Shown piece after piece: positions 20,541 through 32,030 of a stretch of DNA of 64,000 nucleotides (position 1 is the first letter of the stretch; each line of letters starts with the position of its first letter). The position numbers and the translations under genes were made by a program. Origin of the DNA: Galerina marginata (lineage: Eukaryota; Basidiomycota; Agaricomycetes; Agaricales; Galerinaceae); NCBI GenBank assembly GCA_023014335.1, contig JAECYW010000019.1, forward strand, positions 806,001 through 870,000, written 5' to 3'. A model generated the notes under the pieces. That model saw only the letters and a list, made by a program, of their open reading frames with translations. It was not told the DNA's origin and did no database searches.

Positions 20541-22604
20541 ATGGTGCATCCACGATTCAAAAAACTATTACCATTCCGCAGATACAAGGAAACACCGACC
20601 AAAACACCACTTGTGCACGCGCCTATTTTTCCGGGTCTAACTGACTCAACGTCTTACTCGCCGAGGGGAGTTCAGCGTATCAGGGACGATTCAATAGGCC
20701 CTCAAGTCGACATGTACAGCGTTCTCGCTCTCCATAACACACAAATCCTCGTGAAATACGTACGGGAATTTGAACTTCCACGTCAACCACGTCCATCCGG
20801 TGACGACACGAAATATTTTTATATCAGGCCCATACCTGAACCTTACGAAGTACGGCCAGGAAAGCGGTTCACGCTTGTCGTGGGTTCTAAACTCTTTCTT
20901 GCCGAGATCGTGGAAGTCTCTGAACTGCCAGATTGTGCTGCTCATGACCCCGGCGTGGTTCTGGTCGGTGGTCGTGACCCCACGATATTGCCCTATACTT
21001 GTGACGGGATGGTGGCCAGACCTGAAGAGCGCCTTGCTGGGGAGACCGAGGCAGCTGACACAACATCGCCCTCACTCCCTTCTCGGACGGCAGGACCTAC
21101 TAAGGTAGCTTCTCATGCTCAGCAACCAGCCGTCGTACCCGGACAGCCTGTACCCTTACCCCATCCTCGAGAGGATCATACTTCACCAGATCTCAGAGTA
21201 GCTCAAGCTTTGCCTTGCCACCTAGCCATCGAAGATGTAGCTGGGCCTACTGTCCAAAGGATAAAACCCGAGCCGCAGTCACCGACACTCGTGACCATGA
21301 CTCGTCTGCAGTACGGACCAAAAAGGCGTTGCTCCCGCGATTCCAATGATGGCAAGCCAGTCAAGCGAAACAAACAGTACCACCCTATTTCTGAATTCTT
21401 AGAAGGTCCTTCGCAGGAAGCAGAGCGGCCCATGCCTGACGTCGTTTCTACTTCCCCGCGAACGTTTACGACTACTGCTGCCGTATCAACTCATCATTCC
21501 TTCTGCGATGACGAACACAAATCCGGCCTCGCTTTACCTGAATCGCCATTGGGAGTCGCGTCAATATCAACTCCTCCTTGGTCGTCCACTTTTACGACTA
21601 ACAAACATCTACTCAACCCTTCGGCTGGTTCTACGTCAAGGTTGGAGGGAATTCTCGCGGCCAACATGGCCAAAAGAGGCTATTCACCAGCGCCATTTCC
21701 TCCTCCGGGGCTTGAGCGTGTAAGAGAGCCGCGGAGGTTTGGTCTTCTTGATAAATCGTCCCAACGACCGCTGAGAACTACTGTGGTTCTGGAGCGCACG
21801 GATGACGATGGAGAACAACAATGCTATCAGACACACGAGGAAGAGCGGGACAATGATATAGATGAGGACGATGAAGAGGAGAGCGCAGAAGAGGGAAGCG
21901 AAGAAGTAGGGAGCGAAGAAGGCGACAGGGACGAAGTGGTCGAAGGAGATAACGAAGACGAAGAGCTGCACACGGGAGAAGGAGACGACGGCGACGAAGA
22001 CATGTACCATACTACACACCAATATCCGCCACCGTATACCACTCTCAGATACCCGGAAGCCCACGCAGGAAGCTACCCAGCGGTTGAACCTGGCGACCAC
22101 CCTGTTGTACCTACCGCCTCAGCTGGCAGTGACGACCACGGTCATGGTTATGGCTATGTTGGAACCGATCGTTGGACAGGAAATCCGGTTGACCCAGCCC
22201 TACCCGGAGGCCATCCTGTGGCTGGACTTGCCACCCGCCCCGCCGAACCAAGGTCTCCAGCAGGTTATAATTTCGCTTCTTCGGACGTATACGCTCCTGT
22301 GATGCCAGTAAAGCCCACAATGCCGTCCCACGACTATGGAGCTCATGTACATGCCAACCAACTCCTGGAAGGCGAACCCACCCGTGGTGATGCGATTGCC
22401 CGAGCTAAGTTCTACGAAAGCGCCAGCCCTATCACTCATGCCCAAATGATGACGGATATGTTGGGGCGAATGGACCAGGTTGGGATTTTTTCTGGGAACT
22501 CGTATGTTGTTGAGTTGCCAAATAGTGCAGAAAGGGACCTTCATGGCCTTTGGGAAAATGCGCTTGGTGGCTTGCTGCGCTCTGTGCATACGACTGCTGC
22601 TTAA
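20541..22604 (+). CDS. Unknown-family protein, member 1, 687 aa
   Basis: A single uninterrupted frame runs from an ATG at 20541. Residues about 50-130 form the part shared with the genes at 25371-26917 and 27687-29692. It has DDSIGPQVDMYSVLALHN, then QILVKYV, then YIRPIPEP, EVRPGKRFTLVVG and LAEIVEV. The alternation of hydrophobic and polar residues suggests an all-beta domain. After it the protein is Pro/Ser/Thr-rich and probably disordered, with basic KPVKRNK-like patches that could be nuclear signals. A strongly acidic Asp/Glu run lies at about residues 430-490. A short hydrophobic-patterned C-terminus follows (ITHAQMMTDMLGRMDQVG). I do not recognise the domain. The layout would suit a chromatin or transcription-related protein, but this is only inference. 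Unlike its two relatives, no intron is needed. Confidence 0.7.
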   Translation: MVHPRFKKLLPFRRYKETPTKTPLVHAPIFPGLTDSTSYSPRGVQRIRDDSIGPQVDMYSVLALHNTQILVKYVREFELPRQPRPSGDDTKYFYIRPIPEPYEVRPGKRFTLVVGSKLFLAEIVEVSELPDCAAHDPGVVLVGGRDPTILPYTCDGMVARPEERLAGETEAADTTSPSLPSRTAGPTKVASHAQQPAVVPGQPVPLPHPREDHTSPDLRVAQALPCHLAIEDVAGPTVQRIKPEPQSPTLVTMTRLQYGPKRRCSRDSNDGKPVKRNKQYHPISEFLEGPSQEAERPMPDVVSTSPRTFTTTAAVSTHHSFCDDEHKSGLALPESPLGVASISTPPWSSTFTTNKHLLNPSAGSTSRLEGILAANMAKRGYSPAPFPPPGLERVREPRRFGLLDKSSQRPLRTTVVLERTDDDGEQQCYQTHEEERDNDIDEDDEEESAEEGSEEVGSEEGDRDEVVEGDNEDEELHTGEGDDGDEDMYHTTHQYPPPYTTLRYPEAHAGSYPAVEPGDHPVVPTASAGSDDHGHGYGYVGTDRWTGNPVDPALPGGHPVAGLATRPAEPRSPAGYNFASSDVYAPVMPVKPTMPSHDYGAHVHANQLLEGEPTRGDAIARAKFYESASPITHAQMMTDMLGRMDQVGIFSGNSYVVELPNSAERDLHGLWENALGGLLRSVHTTAA

Positions 22605-22841
22605 TTGCTTCACATTCCGTTGTTTGTCTCTTCCGTGTCACCTTGTGAATCGATGACTTTACATACTCTACAGCATTCGGGACCAGTAATGGCGGTCGAC
22701 GGAAATGACGTCATCGTGATTTTAATTAGCGCCTATCATTGGCGCTTGTTAGCATTATAGTCAAGTAGTAGTACAAGTAGCGAAACAATTGGTACACTAG
22801 CGAGCCAAAACAAAGTCCACACTAAGAGCTGATAGTTAACA

Positions 22842-24562
22842 TTAATTCCTGTTCCCCGTAGCGGGCTTCCCCATCATCCTCCGTCCCTCCTCGACTTTCT
22901 CCTGATCGTGCTCCAACTTCCCGCTAAGAACTTTCATCTCGCCGCGAATCTTATCCATGAATCCCGATTTGGTCTTATGCTTCTCCTTCGAGTTCGCACT
23001 GTCAGAATCCGACTTTGCATGATGAGAGGGCGGAGTAGGGCCAATGCCGAGCGGGGCGTCGTCGCCTGCTTGCAGAGCCGTCTTTGGCTTAACATCAGCG
23101 TCTTTAGGCGTCGCGGTAGCAGAACCAGAAGAGGGAGGAGTCGTCTCCTTCTTCGTGTTTAGAGCGGCATTAACTCCACGGGTGCTCGGAAGCATGCCTA
23201 TGTCGGCTTCTCCTCTGCCCTTGTCCTGTGTCCCCCCCATGGGCCCATGCCCGGGAGCCGCCTTAGGCGAATCAACCGAGCTCCCATGCCCAGCAGTCGC
23301 CTTGGCCGAGTCAACCAAGCTTTGCAGGTTACCTTTGTTCTCCTGTGTCCCCACGGGCCCATGTCCAGGAGTAGCCTTGGTTGAATCAACCGAGCCATGG
23401 ACGAATCCCTTCATTGTATCTGGGCGTCCCTCGCGCAGCGTCTTCTCCTCCCCAGATGAGAAGGGATATTCGCGTCCTGCGGTGTTTGGGCTGTCTGGGT
23501 GTATTGAGGATGCGGACTTGGTCGCAGCGGGGTCTGGGGGCGAGGAATCGGAGGGGATATGATGTGTTTCTTCAGCGTGGTGCTGGATATCTGGCCGCTC
23601 CAGGTTCGTCTCGCCTGAATTGGAATTATCGTCCAAGCGTTGGGCAGAGTGATCCGCCTGAGCCTCCACAGCGGCGGAAGCCGAAGTCTTTGGCGTGCCG
23701 TCTCCATTCTTCGTGTTCGAGTCAGCGTTCTCGTTGACGCTGGAATCCCCGAGCATGCTGTTCGCTCCGGGCGTCGCTGTGCGGCTCCATGTATCGGCGC
23801 GACTCCCAGCTAGACTGCGCGTGCTGGCGTCCGTACTAGGCTCGTCCACATTATCTTGCTGTTGAGAGGATAAGGTTCTCGACGTGGTGGCCACACTCTT
23901 GTTATCCACGATACTGTCGCTGTCGCGCATAGTCTCGGTCTCAGATTGGGGAAGAGCTAGGGTGTTATCTGATGGCTGCCTGCCGGTGGAAGGAGTATTT
24001 TCCAGAGCGGCCGGTTCCGCATTGGGTTCGCCATTCGGATTGGGATCTGCCGCATTCTTGTCTGTTGGTCGAGACTGAGCTGTAGAAAGTGATTAGACGA
24101 TACAAAAGTTGAAGCAGTCCACAATAAAATTACCACTCACGCAAATATGCCGCCACGCTGCTAGGTAAATATCCCCCGACTGCGTCCTTGGCACTAATAG
24201 CGTATCCCTTTGCAGTCTCCATTGCGCTCGCGGCTGCATCCTTGACGTCCTGGGTCGTAACTCCGGACTGAGGCTGCCCATGTCCTCGAGGAAAAGCGCC
24301 TGGAAATTCATTGCCTGGCGTCGTCGCAGTGGACGGCGGGTAGGCTGGCGTGTTATAAGTACTTGTTACAGCTGCCATTTCACCAGGAGGCCTTGTCGGC
24401 AGAATGTAACCCGGGGGGTCCTGGAGCCAGAGCGTCTATTGTAGATGCAGCCCATTGCGAAGGTGGCTCATCCTTGTCCCGGGGAGTCGGAAGGGGATTC
24501 AGAGCCGGCAAATGCTTGTCGTTGACATCGTTGACAGAGGTATGAACGATATTGTCTGCCAT
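22842..24562 (-). CDS. Disordered basidiomycete protein with a conserved C-terminal helix
   Basis: Two exons are read: 24562-24141 and 24079-22842. The start at 24562 gives MADNIVHTSVNDVNDKHLPA, then WAASTIDALAPGPPG. Here the frame stops unless one C of a C6 run (24413-24418, G on the plus strand) is dropped. With five Cs it continues YILPTRPPGEMAAV into the frame used below. If the run is real, translation could start at the ATG at 24378, and the upstream part would be a 60-codon upstream frame. The middle has KDAAASAMETAKGYAISAKD, then a long Ser/Thr/Asp-rich region with four VDS.KA..GHG-type repeats. The end, GFMDKIRGEMKVLSGKLEHD, then KVEEGRRMMGK, is a helix that I recall from many basidiomycete proteins of unknown, perhaps stress-related, role. 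It lies between paralogues of an unrelated family. Confidence 0.65.
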
Positions 24563-25370
24563 GATATATATCTTTGTGGGTGATGAAATATGACTCTTAG
24601 GATAAATGGGAGAGACAGAATGAAAAAGGAAGAAATGAAAAATTTGGGAGTTTTATAACGTCGATGCATAGCTGTCCGTTGGGAGCGATGACGTAGTGGT
24701 TAGCACTAAGTCATACTTCCCACGCTATCTCACCTCGCCTCGCCTTGGAAGTAGGTTTGCCATCAGAAGTATATAAATACTCCAATCCAAAAATACGTAG
24801 TCGGTTCTCCAAGCCTTAAATATCCACAAAGTCGCGTAAAACTGGGGAAGACCGAGTAAATTATAATCGCAACACCAAGCCAGAAAATCGTTGGTGTCCA
24901 AATCCGTGAAATGATATCATGCAAAGGCTGTTCGATGAATAGACAACCGAAGGTCGCTGATGCTCCAACCGAGTTCCCACCACCTACGTCAGGACGATAA
25001 AATAGAGAGCAGGGTACGCTGTACTACGTTTCCCTAGTTCCAACTTGAATTTAGACGACATCCGAGTCGCTGCGTCTATTCAGCCGAGGGAACTTAGAAA
25101 AAACAGTCATAAGAACGAGTGCATCTAACGAGAATGAGGGGTATTTCAGTGTAATCTACCGTACAGAAACGAGAACTTGTTGTGGAGGAATTAAGATCGT
25201 CCGAGTAGGTAACAACAACGGAGAGTTTGAGAAAGGTGGAAAGAAACGGATATGTAACAGGTAGTCAGTTGTTATTGTCAGGCGTTAGTATTGTCAGGCT
25301 ATTTGTTTCGTCTTCCATCGATTGGGTGCGTGTGTCGTTTACTGTTCGTGATTCGTTCTTTAGGTAGAGC
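24563..25370. other. Intergenic region
   Basis: The first 250 bases should hold the promoter of the minus-strand gene at 24562. An atatata run is at 24563-24570, and agtatataaat near 24769 is a TATA candidate. The remainder lies beyond the 3' end of the minus-strand gene at 25371. I see no coding or RNA signal. Confidence 0.4.
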
Positions 25371-26917
25371 TCAGTTAGGAGCCTTAGCCATCTGGATAAA
25401 TTCTGGATATCTTGGCGTGAGCGGGGGAGGGCCATTGTCCCTTGACGTGACCTTAGACGGCCTGGAGTTCTTGGTCATTGTTGCCGGCGATGAAAACCAA
25501 GTTGAATAGTCGATCGGATGGCTGGGCACAGGAGCGGCGTACACAGGATGTTCGGTATGGAAACCGAGCCAAGCAGGAGCTTGGATTGCCTGCTTATCAG
25601 GATAAGCCGGGCGAAAATCCATTGCCCCATTGTAGTGCACACTGCTTTCTTCCATCCTTACATCCGTTGCCCGCCCTTTCCCTTTGCCATCCACCACAAA
25701 GTTGCCCGATATAGAACGTATCGAAAGACTGATAGATGGCGGAGGATGTACTTGGTGAGGACTTGAAAAACGTTGAACTGGGTAGGGATAGGCGTTTGTA
25801 TTTCCGTAGTATTCCTGATCATACCAGTTGGCTCGTTCAATGGAGTCCTGTGGGTCAATCGAAGGCACTTCAGGCGGACGGGATTTGAGTGCAAAAGGAT
25901 GATAACTTCCAGTGGGTTCATCTGCATGACGTTCAGCTCCAATAGGGACGACTGCTGTTCAAGTGTAGAATCCTGGCCTTGGGCCACGGGAGATCTGCAC
26001 TTTTGTGGAGGGGGATGAAAGCGCTCCTTCTTTGTTACACGTGGGAGAGGGACTGGGGTCGCTGAATGTCGCCGTGTCGAGACGTTCTTAGGCGATTCTG
26101 GCGTTGGAAGGCAGGCAGCTGGCGGTCGAACTTTCAAGGGTGTCTTGGGGCGGCCATCAGCAACACTCTCTTCCCAAGATTTGCTTGCCTCGCCATGCAC
26201 TGCCCGTGAAGACCAGTCAAGATCAGATGCGCTTGTCGTGGAGTTGCTCGGCGCAACTGGACTAGAAGACACGGGAACCGTCGAAGGAGAAGAGCGTGAT
26301 ATTTCCAGAGCCCCAGATGTTCTTAATATTTCACCAGATACAAGAGGGGATGTGGCTGGAAGCTCTTCGTGGTTGTTCGGATACACCAATAAAGATATTT
26401 TATCAACATTAGCAGAAACTCTCCGGTGACTCCTAGCGCGACGAGGTCCCGAAGGAGGTGGTATCGCTTCTCGCTCTACTACATGTCCGTGCTGGGTGAT
26501 AGGCATTGGTAAACGAATATCAAAGACAGTGACGTTCGGGGGGGAAGCCAATGCAGGATCCGAGGAGGGAAACACCTGCACGATTTCTGCGAGAAAATGT
26601 GTGTTGCCGACTAGAACCGTGAACTGCTTTCCGGCCAGTACTTCCATAGCCCTAGGTTTCGGCCTGATGTAACGGTAGTCCGTGTCATCGGGGTGTTCAG
26701 GTGCTGGCGGTGACAAGTTTTGAACATATCGAACAAGTATCTGAAAGCCATTGAGCGAGAGAACGCTGAACATCCCGACCTGAGGCTCGATTGAGTCGTC
26801 CGCGACGCTTAGGTGTCCTATTCCAGAGTTGGCAGGTAAAACCACAGCGGGGTCGCCAGCCGTAACCCCGTTCTTTGGCCTCCTTAGAAAGAGTTTCTTG
26901 ATGAATGACCTTGCCAT
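25371..26917 (-). CDS. Unknown-family protein, member 2
   Basis: The ATG at 26917 opens MARSFIKKLFLRRPKNG. The shared domain follows at about residues 40-120: DDSIEPQVGMFSVLSLNG, QILVRYV, DYRYIRPKP, VLAGKQFTVLVGN, FLAEIVQV. A long Ser/Pro-rich region comes next. A second exon begins within about 25925-25945 after an acceptor gtcatgcag (plus strand: ctgcatgac). It runs ADEPTGSYHPF and on to a stop at 25371. The donor is unclear; candidates lie at 25960-26045. The C-terminal exon contains DSIERANWYDQEYYG and a Pro-rich tail. Function is unknown. The basic first 20 residues are shared with the other members (a KKLF.RR-type start). It is oriented opposite to member 1 and the same way as member 3. 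Confidence 0.65.
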
Positions 26918-27686
26918 CCTTTGCTACAACAAGGTGGAAAATGAAGTCAGCGCCGATTCAAGGCAGAGGAATGAGTCGAGAACCGACCGAAACAGACTGA
27001 ACAAAAGCACTTGGAGAAGCGTTGGAAATGTTTGAGAACAACTTAGAGTGGACTTGGGTGGCTATTATTCCGCGCGTTTCTGACGCCTTATGTACCTCCT
27101 GCAACCTTGTTGACGTTTTGTGCCTCATTTAGCTCAGACATAGGTATCATCATCACAGGCTGTGCGCCTGTTGTTCTGCCTCTATCTTCGTCGTCAAGAA
27201 TGTCACCATTGCAACGGGATGAAAGACAAAAGCCACAAAAACTTGAAGTCTGGAGAAAACAAAAGGTGGAATAATAGTGGAGGAAGCAAGGTCGAACAAA
27301 AAGTGTTGAAAGACACTTTTTGAAGTCCGATGAGGGGACGGCGGGACGTGCCATGGCCCACCGATGCCTCTTTCTTGCAACCTGACTCTACTTATTACAA
27401 CTTCAGTCAGTAGTGTGTTGCCATACTTCACAATAAAACAGGTTTGAACTTTGGCAGCACTGAAGTACTTTGGCATTACAGAGAAGATAAAATATACAGT
27501 CGGTTCAATGTGGACTACGTTTGCATTTGGGAGTGTCAGAAGGGAGAAATGGTCCAGGTGAAGTTATTTAAGACGTAAGTAATCGTTCGAGGCAGTCATC
27601 ATCTTGGAGGCATCTACTATTTCATTATTCGTCGTTCATTGTTCATAAGTCATCAGTCAGTTAAGCTCGTTCTACCATCAGTTCCT
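26918..27686. promoter_or_regulatory. Upstream region of family member 2, related to that of member 3
   Basis: Near 27165-27215 the sequence ttgttctgcct, then tcgtcgtcaagaatgt, then cca, and near 27293 gaacaaaaag, match a block at about 29907-30022 upstream of member 3 in the same order and orientation. This supports duplication of the gene with its promoter. Short open frames here are not convincing. Confidence 0.45.
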
Positions 27687-29692
27687 TTAGCTGAGCGATT
27701 GCGTCCAATACCCAACGGCTTCCACCTGCGAAATCTCAACCATCATAGAATCACCAGACAGGATCGCGAGGGGAATCGCAGGTGTGACGGTTTGGGCAGG
27801 GCAAGCAGTAACAGGAGCCGTTCGATGCGCTGTCTTCAGATCCCTTCTCGCTGGTGCATACCCATGGGCGTCCGGGGTAGCATAGCCATAGTCATGACGC
27901 GTGGGTCTGGCGGTGTCGGCGGCCCTTGCCTGTGGTACAGGGTATTCCGATATGGGATCCATTGAAAATCCATAGTACTCCTCCTGCACTTCTTCCCTCA
28001 ACTCAGTCCCCATCACTGGCACGCCTTTGGGGCCCATAGAGACGTTGACGGATCTGAATTGCGAGGTCGAAACTCTACGGAGTCCACCCGAAGGGATGCG
28101 CGTGCTTTTATCCCGACGCGAGTATTGGGTGTTGGCTGCGGGCTGATGCCCCTGTTGCACTGGAGTCGCAAAGATCCCGAGTCCGAAAGCATTGTCTGGC
28201 GGAATTGTTGGGCTGTTTCCTGATACTATGGGCGATAGTGGTTGATGCCTAGCAGGAGCAGGCCGAGGAGGAAGAACAGCGGCCTTAGATCCCAATATCT
28301 CCACTGCTGGGCGTCGTCCTTGTGGTTGGTGAAGCCTAAGTGGTGAAGGAGGTCGTTGGGCTGCAACAGGATGGGGAGCATCTGGAGGAGGCAGGCTTAC
28401 AGGGGCCAGCATGTGGAAAACGGGAGGTCGACTAGGTAGTTCCCGCGTCACATTGAGGGGGGAAGTTGCTTCAGGTTCATCTGTCAAGAAATTTGACAGT
28501 GTATTTCACTTCGAAACTGTACGGTTGAGGTGCCTCATCAAGCGGTGTTCGAGTCGAAGGGACCGCCTTTCCCTTTCCTCGAGCTCTCTTCGATGATCCA
28601 GGACCCAAACGACCAACAGGCGTCGCTAATGCAATGTTCTCGTCACGATTGCGATCACGCGGGCGAAGCACAGGTTGGAGGGAGTGGAGATGGTTCTTGT
28701 CGTTGCCGTTTATGAACAGGAGTTGGTGTAGCTGGTGTTTCCTCAATGGAATTATGGTAATCAGGTGCGGTGGCAGGCGTTTGGGGGGCACTCCTTTCAG
28801 CCCTGAGGTTCGTATTCGGGACCGGTGGGAGATCTTTCATCTCATGGTGTTTGGGCTGCCATAATGGGCCAGGCGGCACAGGCGAAAGGATGCAAATTGT
28901 GCGGTCGGAGGGACGGTGAGGAAGGCTCCACTACACGCCAAACTGGAGGCGGCGTTTGTGGTATGGGTGGTACTGGCACGACGTCGGCATTCCGTGGACG
29001 GGGCGATTGGGGTGTTGGCAGATAGCCGGCTGTCGCAGTAACAGGTCTGACTGGAGTCCTGTTTTCTTCCCGGAAGTTCTCCTTATTCAAGGGTCTGACA
29101 TGGTTATTGTCCCCCATTTCTAGACTGCTGAGCGATTCCGATCTTGTAGGTGAGGGCACAATCGGTGGGCTTGGCGAGTCAAGGTTCGTTATGACACTGT
29201 GCAAACCCCTTCTCGTCATTCGTCTCATTGAGCGATGAGGCACTGAAGGTCTGGCACTTTGGACATTTCCTCATGATCGGATGGCCCAACGTGTGTCAGC
29301 GGGCCATGAGCGTCGAAAAGATCAGAATCTGGAGGATACGCCAAGATAGCGCTGATCTCGACAACCCAGTGCCCTTCGCCCACGATAAGAGTAAACCGCT
29401 TGCTTGGAACTACTTCAAGGGGTTTGGGCTTTGGTTTGACGTAAACGTAAGCCGAGGGGTCGTCGACTTCCACGGTTAGGTGTACGGGAAGTCTGTGGAG
29501 GTACCGCACGAGAACCTGATGGTTATGAAGGGAGAGGACAGTAAAAAGGCCAGGCAGAGGTTCAATCGCCATGTCCTCTGTGATAAATCCAGTCGTAGGG
29601 TCGGGTAAGACCACAGCTGGGTGGTCGGGTGGAAGTCGGACGGTGTGTTCCTTTGCTCTGCGAAAGAGAGTTTTCAATAAAGTCTTAGCCAT
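27687..29692 (-). CDS. Unknown-family protein, member 3
   Basis: The ATG at 29692 gives MAKTLLKTLFRRAKEH. The shared domain follows: AIEPLPGLFTVLSLHN, QVLVRYL, YVYVKPKPKP, SKRFTLIVG, HWVVEIS. The remainder is Pro/Ser-rich and needs several introns. One fits about 28952-28874 (gtagtg..gcag) and another about 28671-28626 (gtgctt..ttag); both keep phase. Junctions near 29225-29280 and near 28440-28540 are uncertain. The last exon starts with an acceptor ttgacag followed by atgaacc, the same junction sequence as in member 2, and ends at 27687. It carries a HDYG motif, also found in the C-terminal part of member 1. No known domain is recognisable and function is unknown. Confidence 0.6.
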
Positions 29693-30537
29693 TACACTAG
29701 ACAAATAGGGTCAGTAAATAGATCAAAGACAAGGCCGGCATAGAACTTACACAAGCGTGAATGGGTCGGGTGGAGGATCTGGGTATGGAGCCGAAAGTTG
29801 ATCTTGGGAGGCTAATAAAGCGGTTGTCGTTGACTATGTGTCATCTTGTACAGGCTTCATGCTTTATAGTGCACGCCGCCTGCAGCTAGGCGCTGAAGCA
29901 GCGAGCTTGTTGTTCTGCCTGTGTGTGTGCTCGTCGTCAAGAATGTTGCCATGGTCGGCAACGTACAATAGACTGTGGGGAAGTACAAGACGTGGGCGGA
30001 TTGCACGAATGTTGAACAAAAAGCGAAGTGCGGTTCCTAGAAAGGCCGTGCCAGTGACGGCGGTTTGTTGTTCTTGAATTTGATGGGTAAGTCAATATTT
30101 CTGCATCGGAAAAGTCAGAGACGATTCAGAGAACAAAGTTGTGCATAGTAACAACAAATACCTGTCAGAAATGTAACACATTGAGGGTGAATTATGGTGC
30201 AACATCTAGCTATCCGCCTAGGGTAGAACGGTAACTTCAACGGTTGAAAATCCATGTCGTTGTGTTGAAATGAGCTGAAAACCTTTAAAAATAAACAACC
30301 GGCAGCCGGCAAACTCATTCCCGAACGTGCTGTGCGGATTTTGGACCATGACGGATATTACAACTACTATTAGTACTAAGTATTACTAGCCTGGTACTAC
30401 ATAGACGGTAAGCAGAAAACAAGGAGTACACGGATATTTCAAAATAGGCTGGCGTTCTGAACAACTCGCTAACTTAGAATACTATACACATTCACATCGA
30501 AATTTAATTATTGTATATCCCATCTATGATCTAAACA
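29693..30537. promoter_or_regulatory. Upstream region of family member 3
   Basis: The part 29899-30075 shares blocks with the upstream region of member 2 (ttgttctgcct, tcgtcgtcaagaatgt, gaacaaaaag). The remainder to 30537 is AT-rich and probably holds the 3' flank of the thioesterase gene. Confidence 0.4.
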
Positions 30538-32030
30538 TCACAACGACCTGGCGTTCTCTAAACCTCGTCGCAGGCCTTCAATCAATGCCAAATTTTTCGC
30601 TCGTTGGGCCTCAACAGACTCTCCAAGAGCTTGTTCCCACCACCGCTCATTCTCTGGTACATCCTTCCAACCACCGGCGAAGAGAGCTTTCAGTTTCTTA
30701 GGGCTACCACCATTGGGTATCGACATCACATTCTTGGCGTTTGCCCACTGTGGATGAGGTGAGGAAAGGGAGAAGCCGGACTCTCCAGTGAATCCATTGA
30801 CGCCGAGGACGACGCTAGGAGGTACGGTGATGCGTCCGACCTTATAGCAAACCTGGGAGATGGCTACGGTGTGTAGGATGGCACCGTCTGGCTCTTCGGT
30901 CACCAGGCCTGCAGCGACGGCATTGAGAGCGTTCTGCGTATCAGGTTCTGTTGTGGTATTGGTTTTGGGGGTATCACTGACTAGCCGGCGTTCCATTGGA
31001 AGGAATCCCTTCAGGGCCTGGAGTTCGAAGGGACATGGTCTGTGAGTACACCTCGTTATCTTCCGGGGATATCGGTTTTGTTTCGATATGCTTCTGCTTC
31101 TTCTTTCCACTAGGCTTGCGCACAAACCTCGACATAACGTAGATCTGAGAAACAACGGAGTAAGCACGGAGTAAAGAAGATCGTCATTATGGAAGAATTG
31201 CATCGACTTTGCGAATCAGAGCCATGACAGAAGTTTGTACATACCCATTTCTGGTCCCAAGATGCGAGCGAGGATCGGATTTCATAGGAAGAAAGGATGG
31301 GAATTTCACGAATGAAGTAAAAGTTCGTCGCTGAGCTTCGAAGTAAGCTCTTTCTTTCTTTCACCAGACGCGGATAAATACTCACCGGCTAATGCCATCC
31401 ACCCTCCCGAACGAAAGAACATTGGAAACATCTGGACTGCAGCCTTGAATCGGGCACTGTCGAGAATCTAAATGAAGACTCGGTCAGTCTCGTCCCCGAA
31501 ATCGATTGAGTATAATTAACCTTCGGATAACTTGAATTGCTCAAATGCCCATTAAAATCGCTATCGTCTAGACCTTTAGAAATTAATCAGATCCAGAGTA
31601 TGACAGTAGAAAAGAATTCACCCACTTGCCCAGGATCGATACGGCACATACATTGTCAATGGATGCTTACCCACAGGGGATATGGAGTCCAACCACTGGT
31701 CCTCTATCTTCTGTTTGGCCGCAGATGATCTGAACAGTCCACTAATCCGTAACCAGATATGATACAGCCGTATGCCATAGACGGGTCGGAAGACGCGAAC
31801 TAATGAAGGCAGCCAATTAGTACCACCATCCGAAGTGGTTCCAGAATTAGTAAGAGGCAAGACTCACAATGCCAAACGAGAGGCCACGACCTAATGTTAA
31901 GAAGAAAGAGGATGCACACGAGTGCCTTGCCCACTTTCGGTGCCACACGTAGAATTCTCGTCAACGACAAATTCCGAGCCAAACTTTGGAGCGTGTCCAG
32001 CGTCATCACCAATGCCTGTGAGCTACTCAT
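30538..32030 (-). CDS. THEM6-like thioesterase (hot-dog fold)
   Basis: Minus-strand exons are read from the ATG at 32030. The N-terminus has a membrane helix (ALVCILFLLNIRSWPLVWH) followed by FRVFRPVYG-type sequence. Next come YRSWAS and then DSDFNGHLSNSSYPK. That last motif is the core of fungal thioesterase/thiol ester dehydrase-isomerase proteins related to animal THEM6. Further exons give ATNFYFIREIPILSSYEIR, then LASWDQKW, and a C-terminal part with GAILHTVAISQVCYKVGRIT and VPPSVVLGVNGF. The end is an Arg/Glu-rich helix. These membrane-anchored proteins are presumed to act on acyl-CoA-like thioesters, but their substrate is unknown. One junction is odd: keeping the frame between EDNE and ALKGFLPME needs a 34-nt intron (about 31053-31020), unusually short, or hides an indel. 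Confidence 0.75.
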
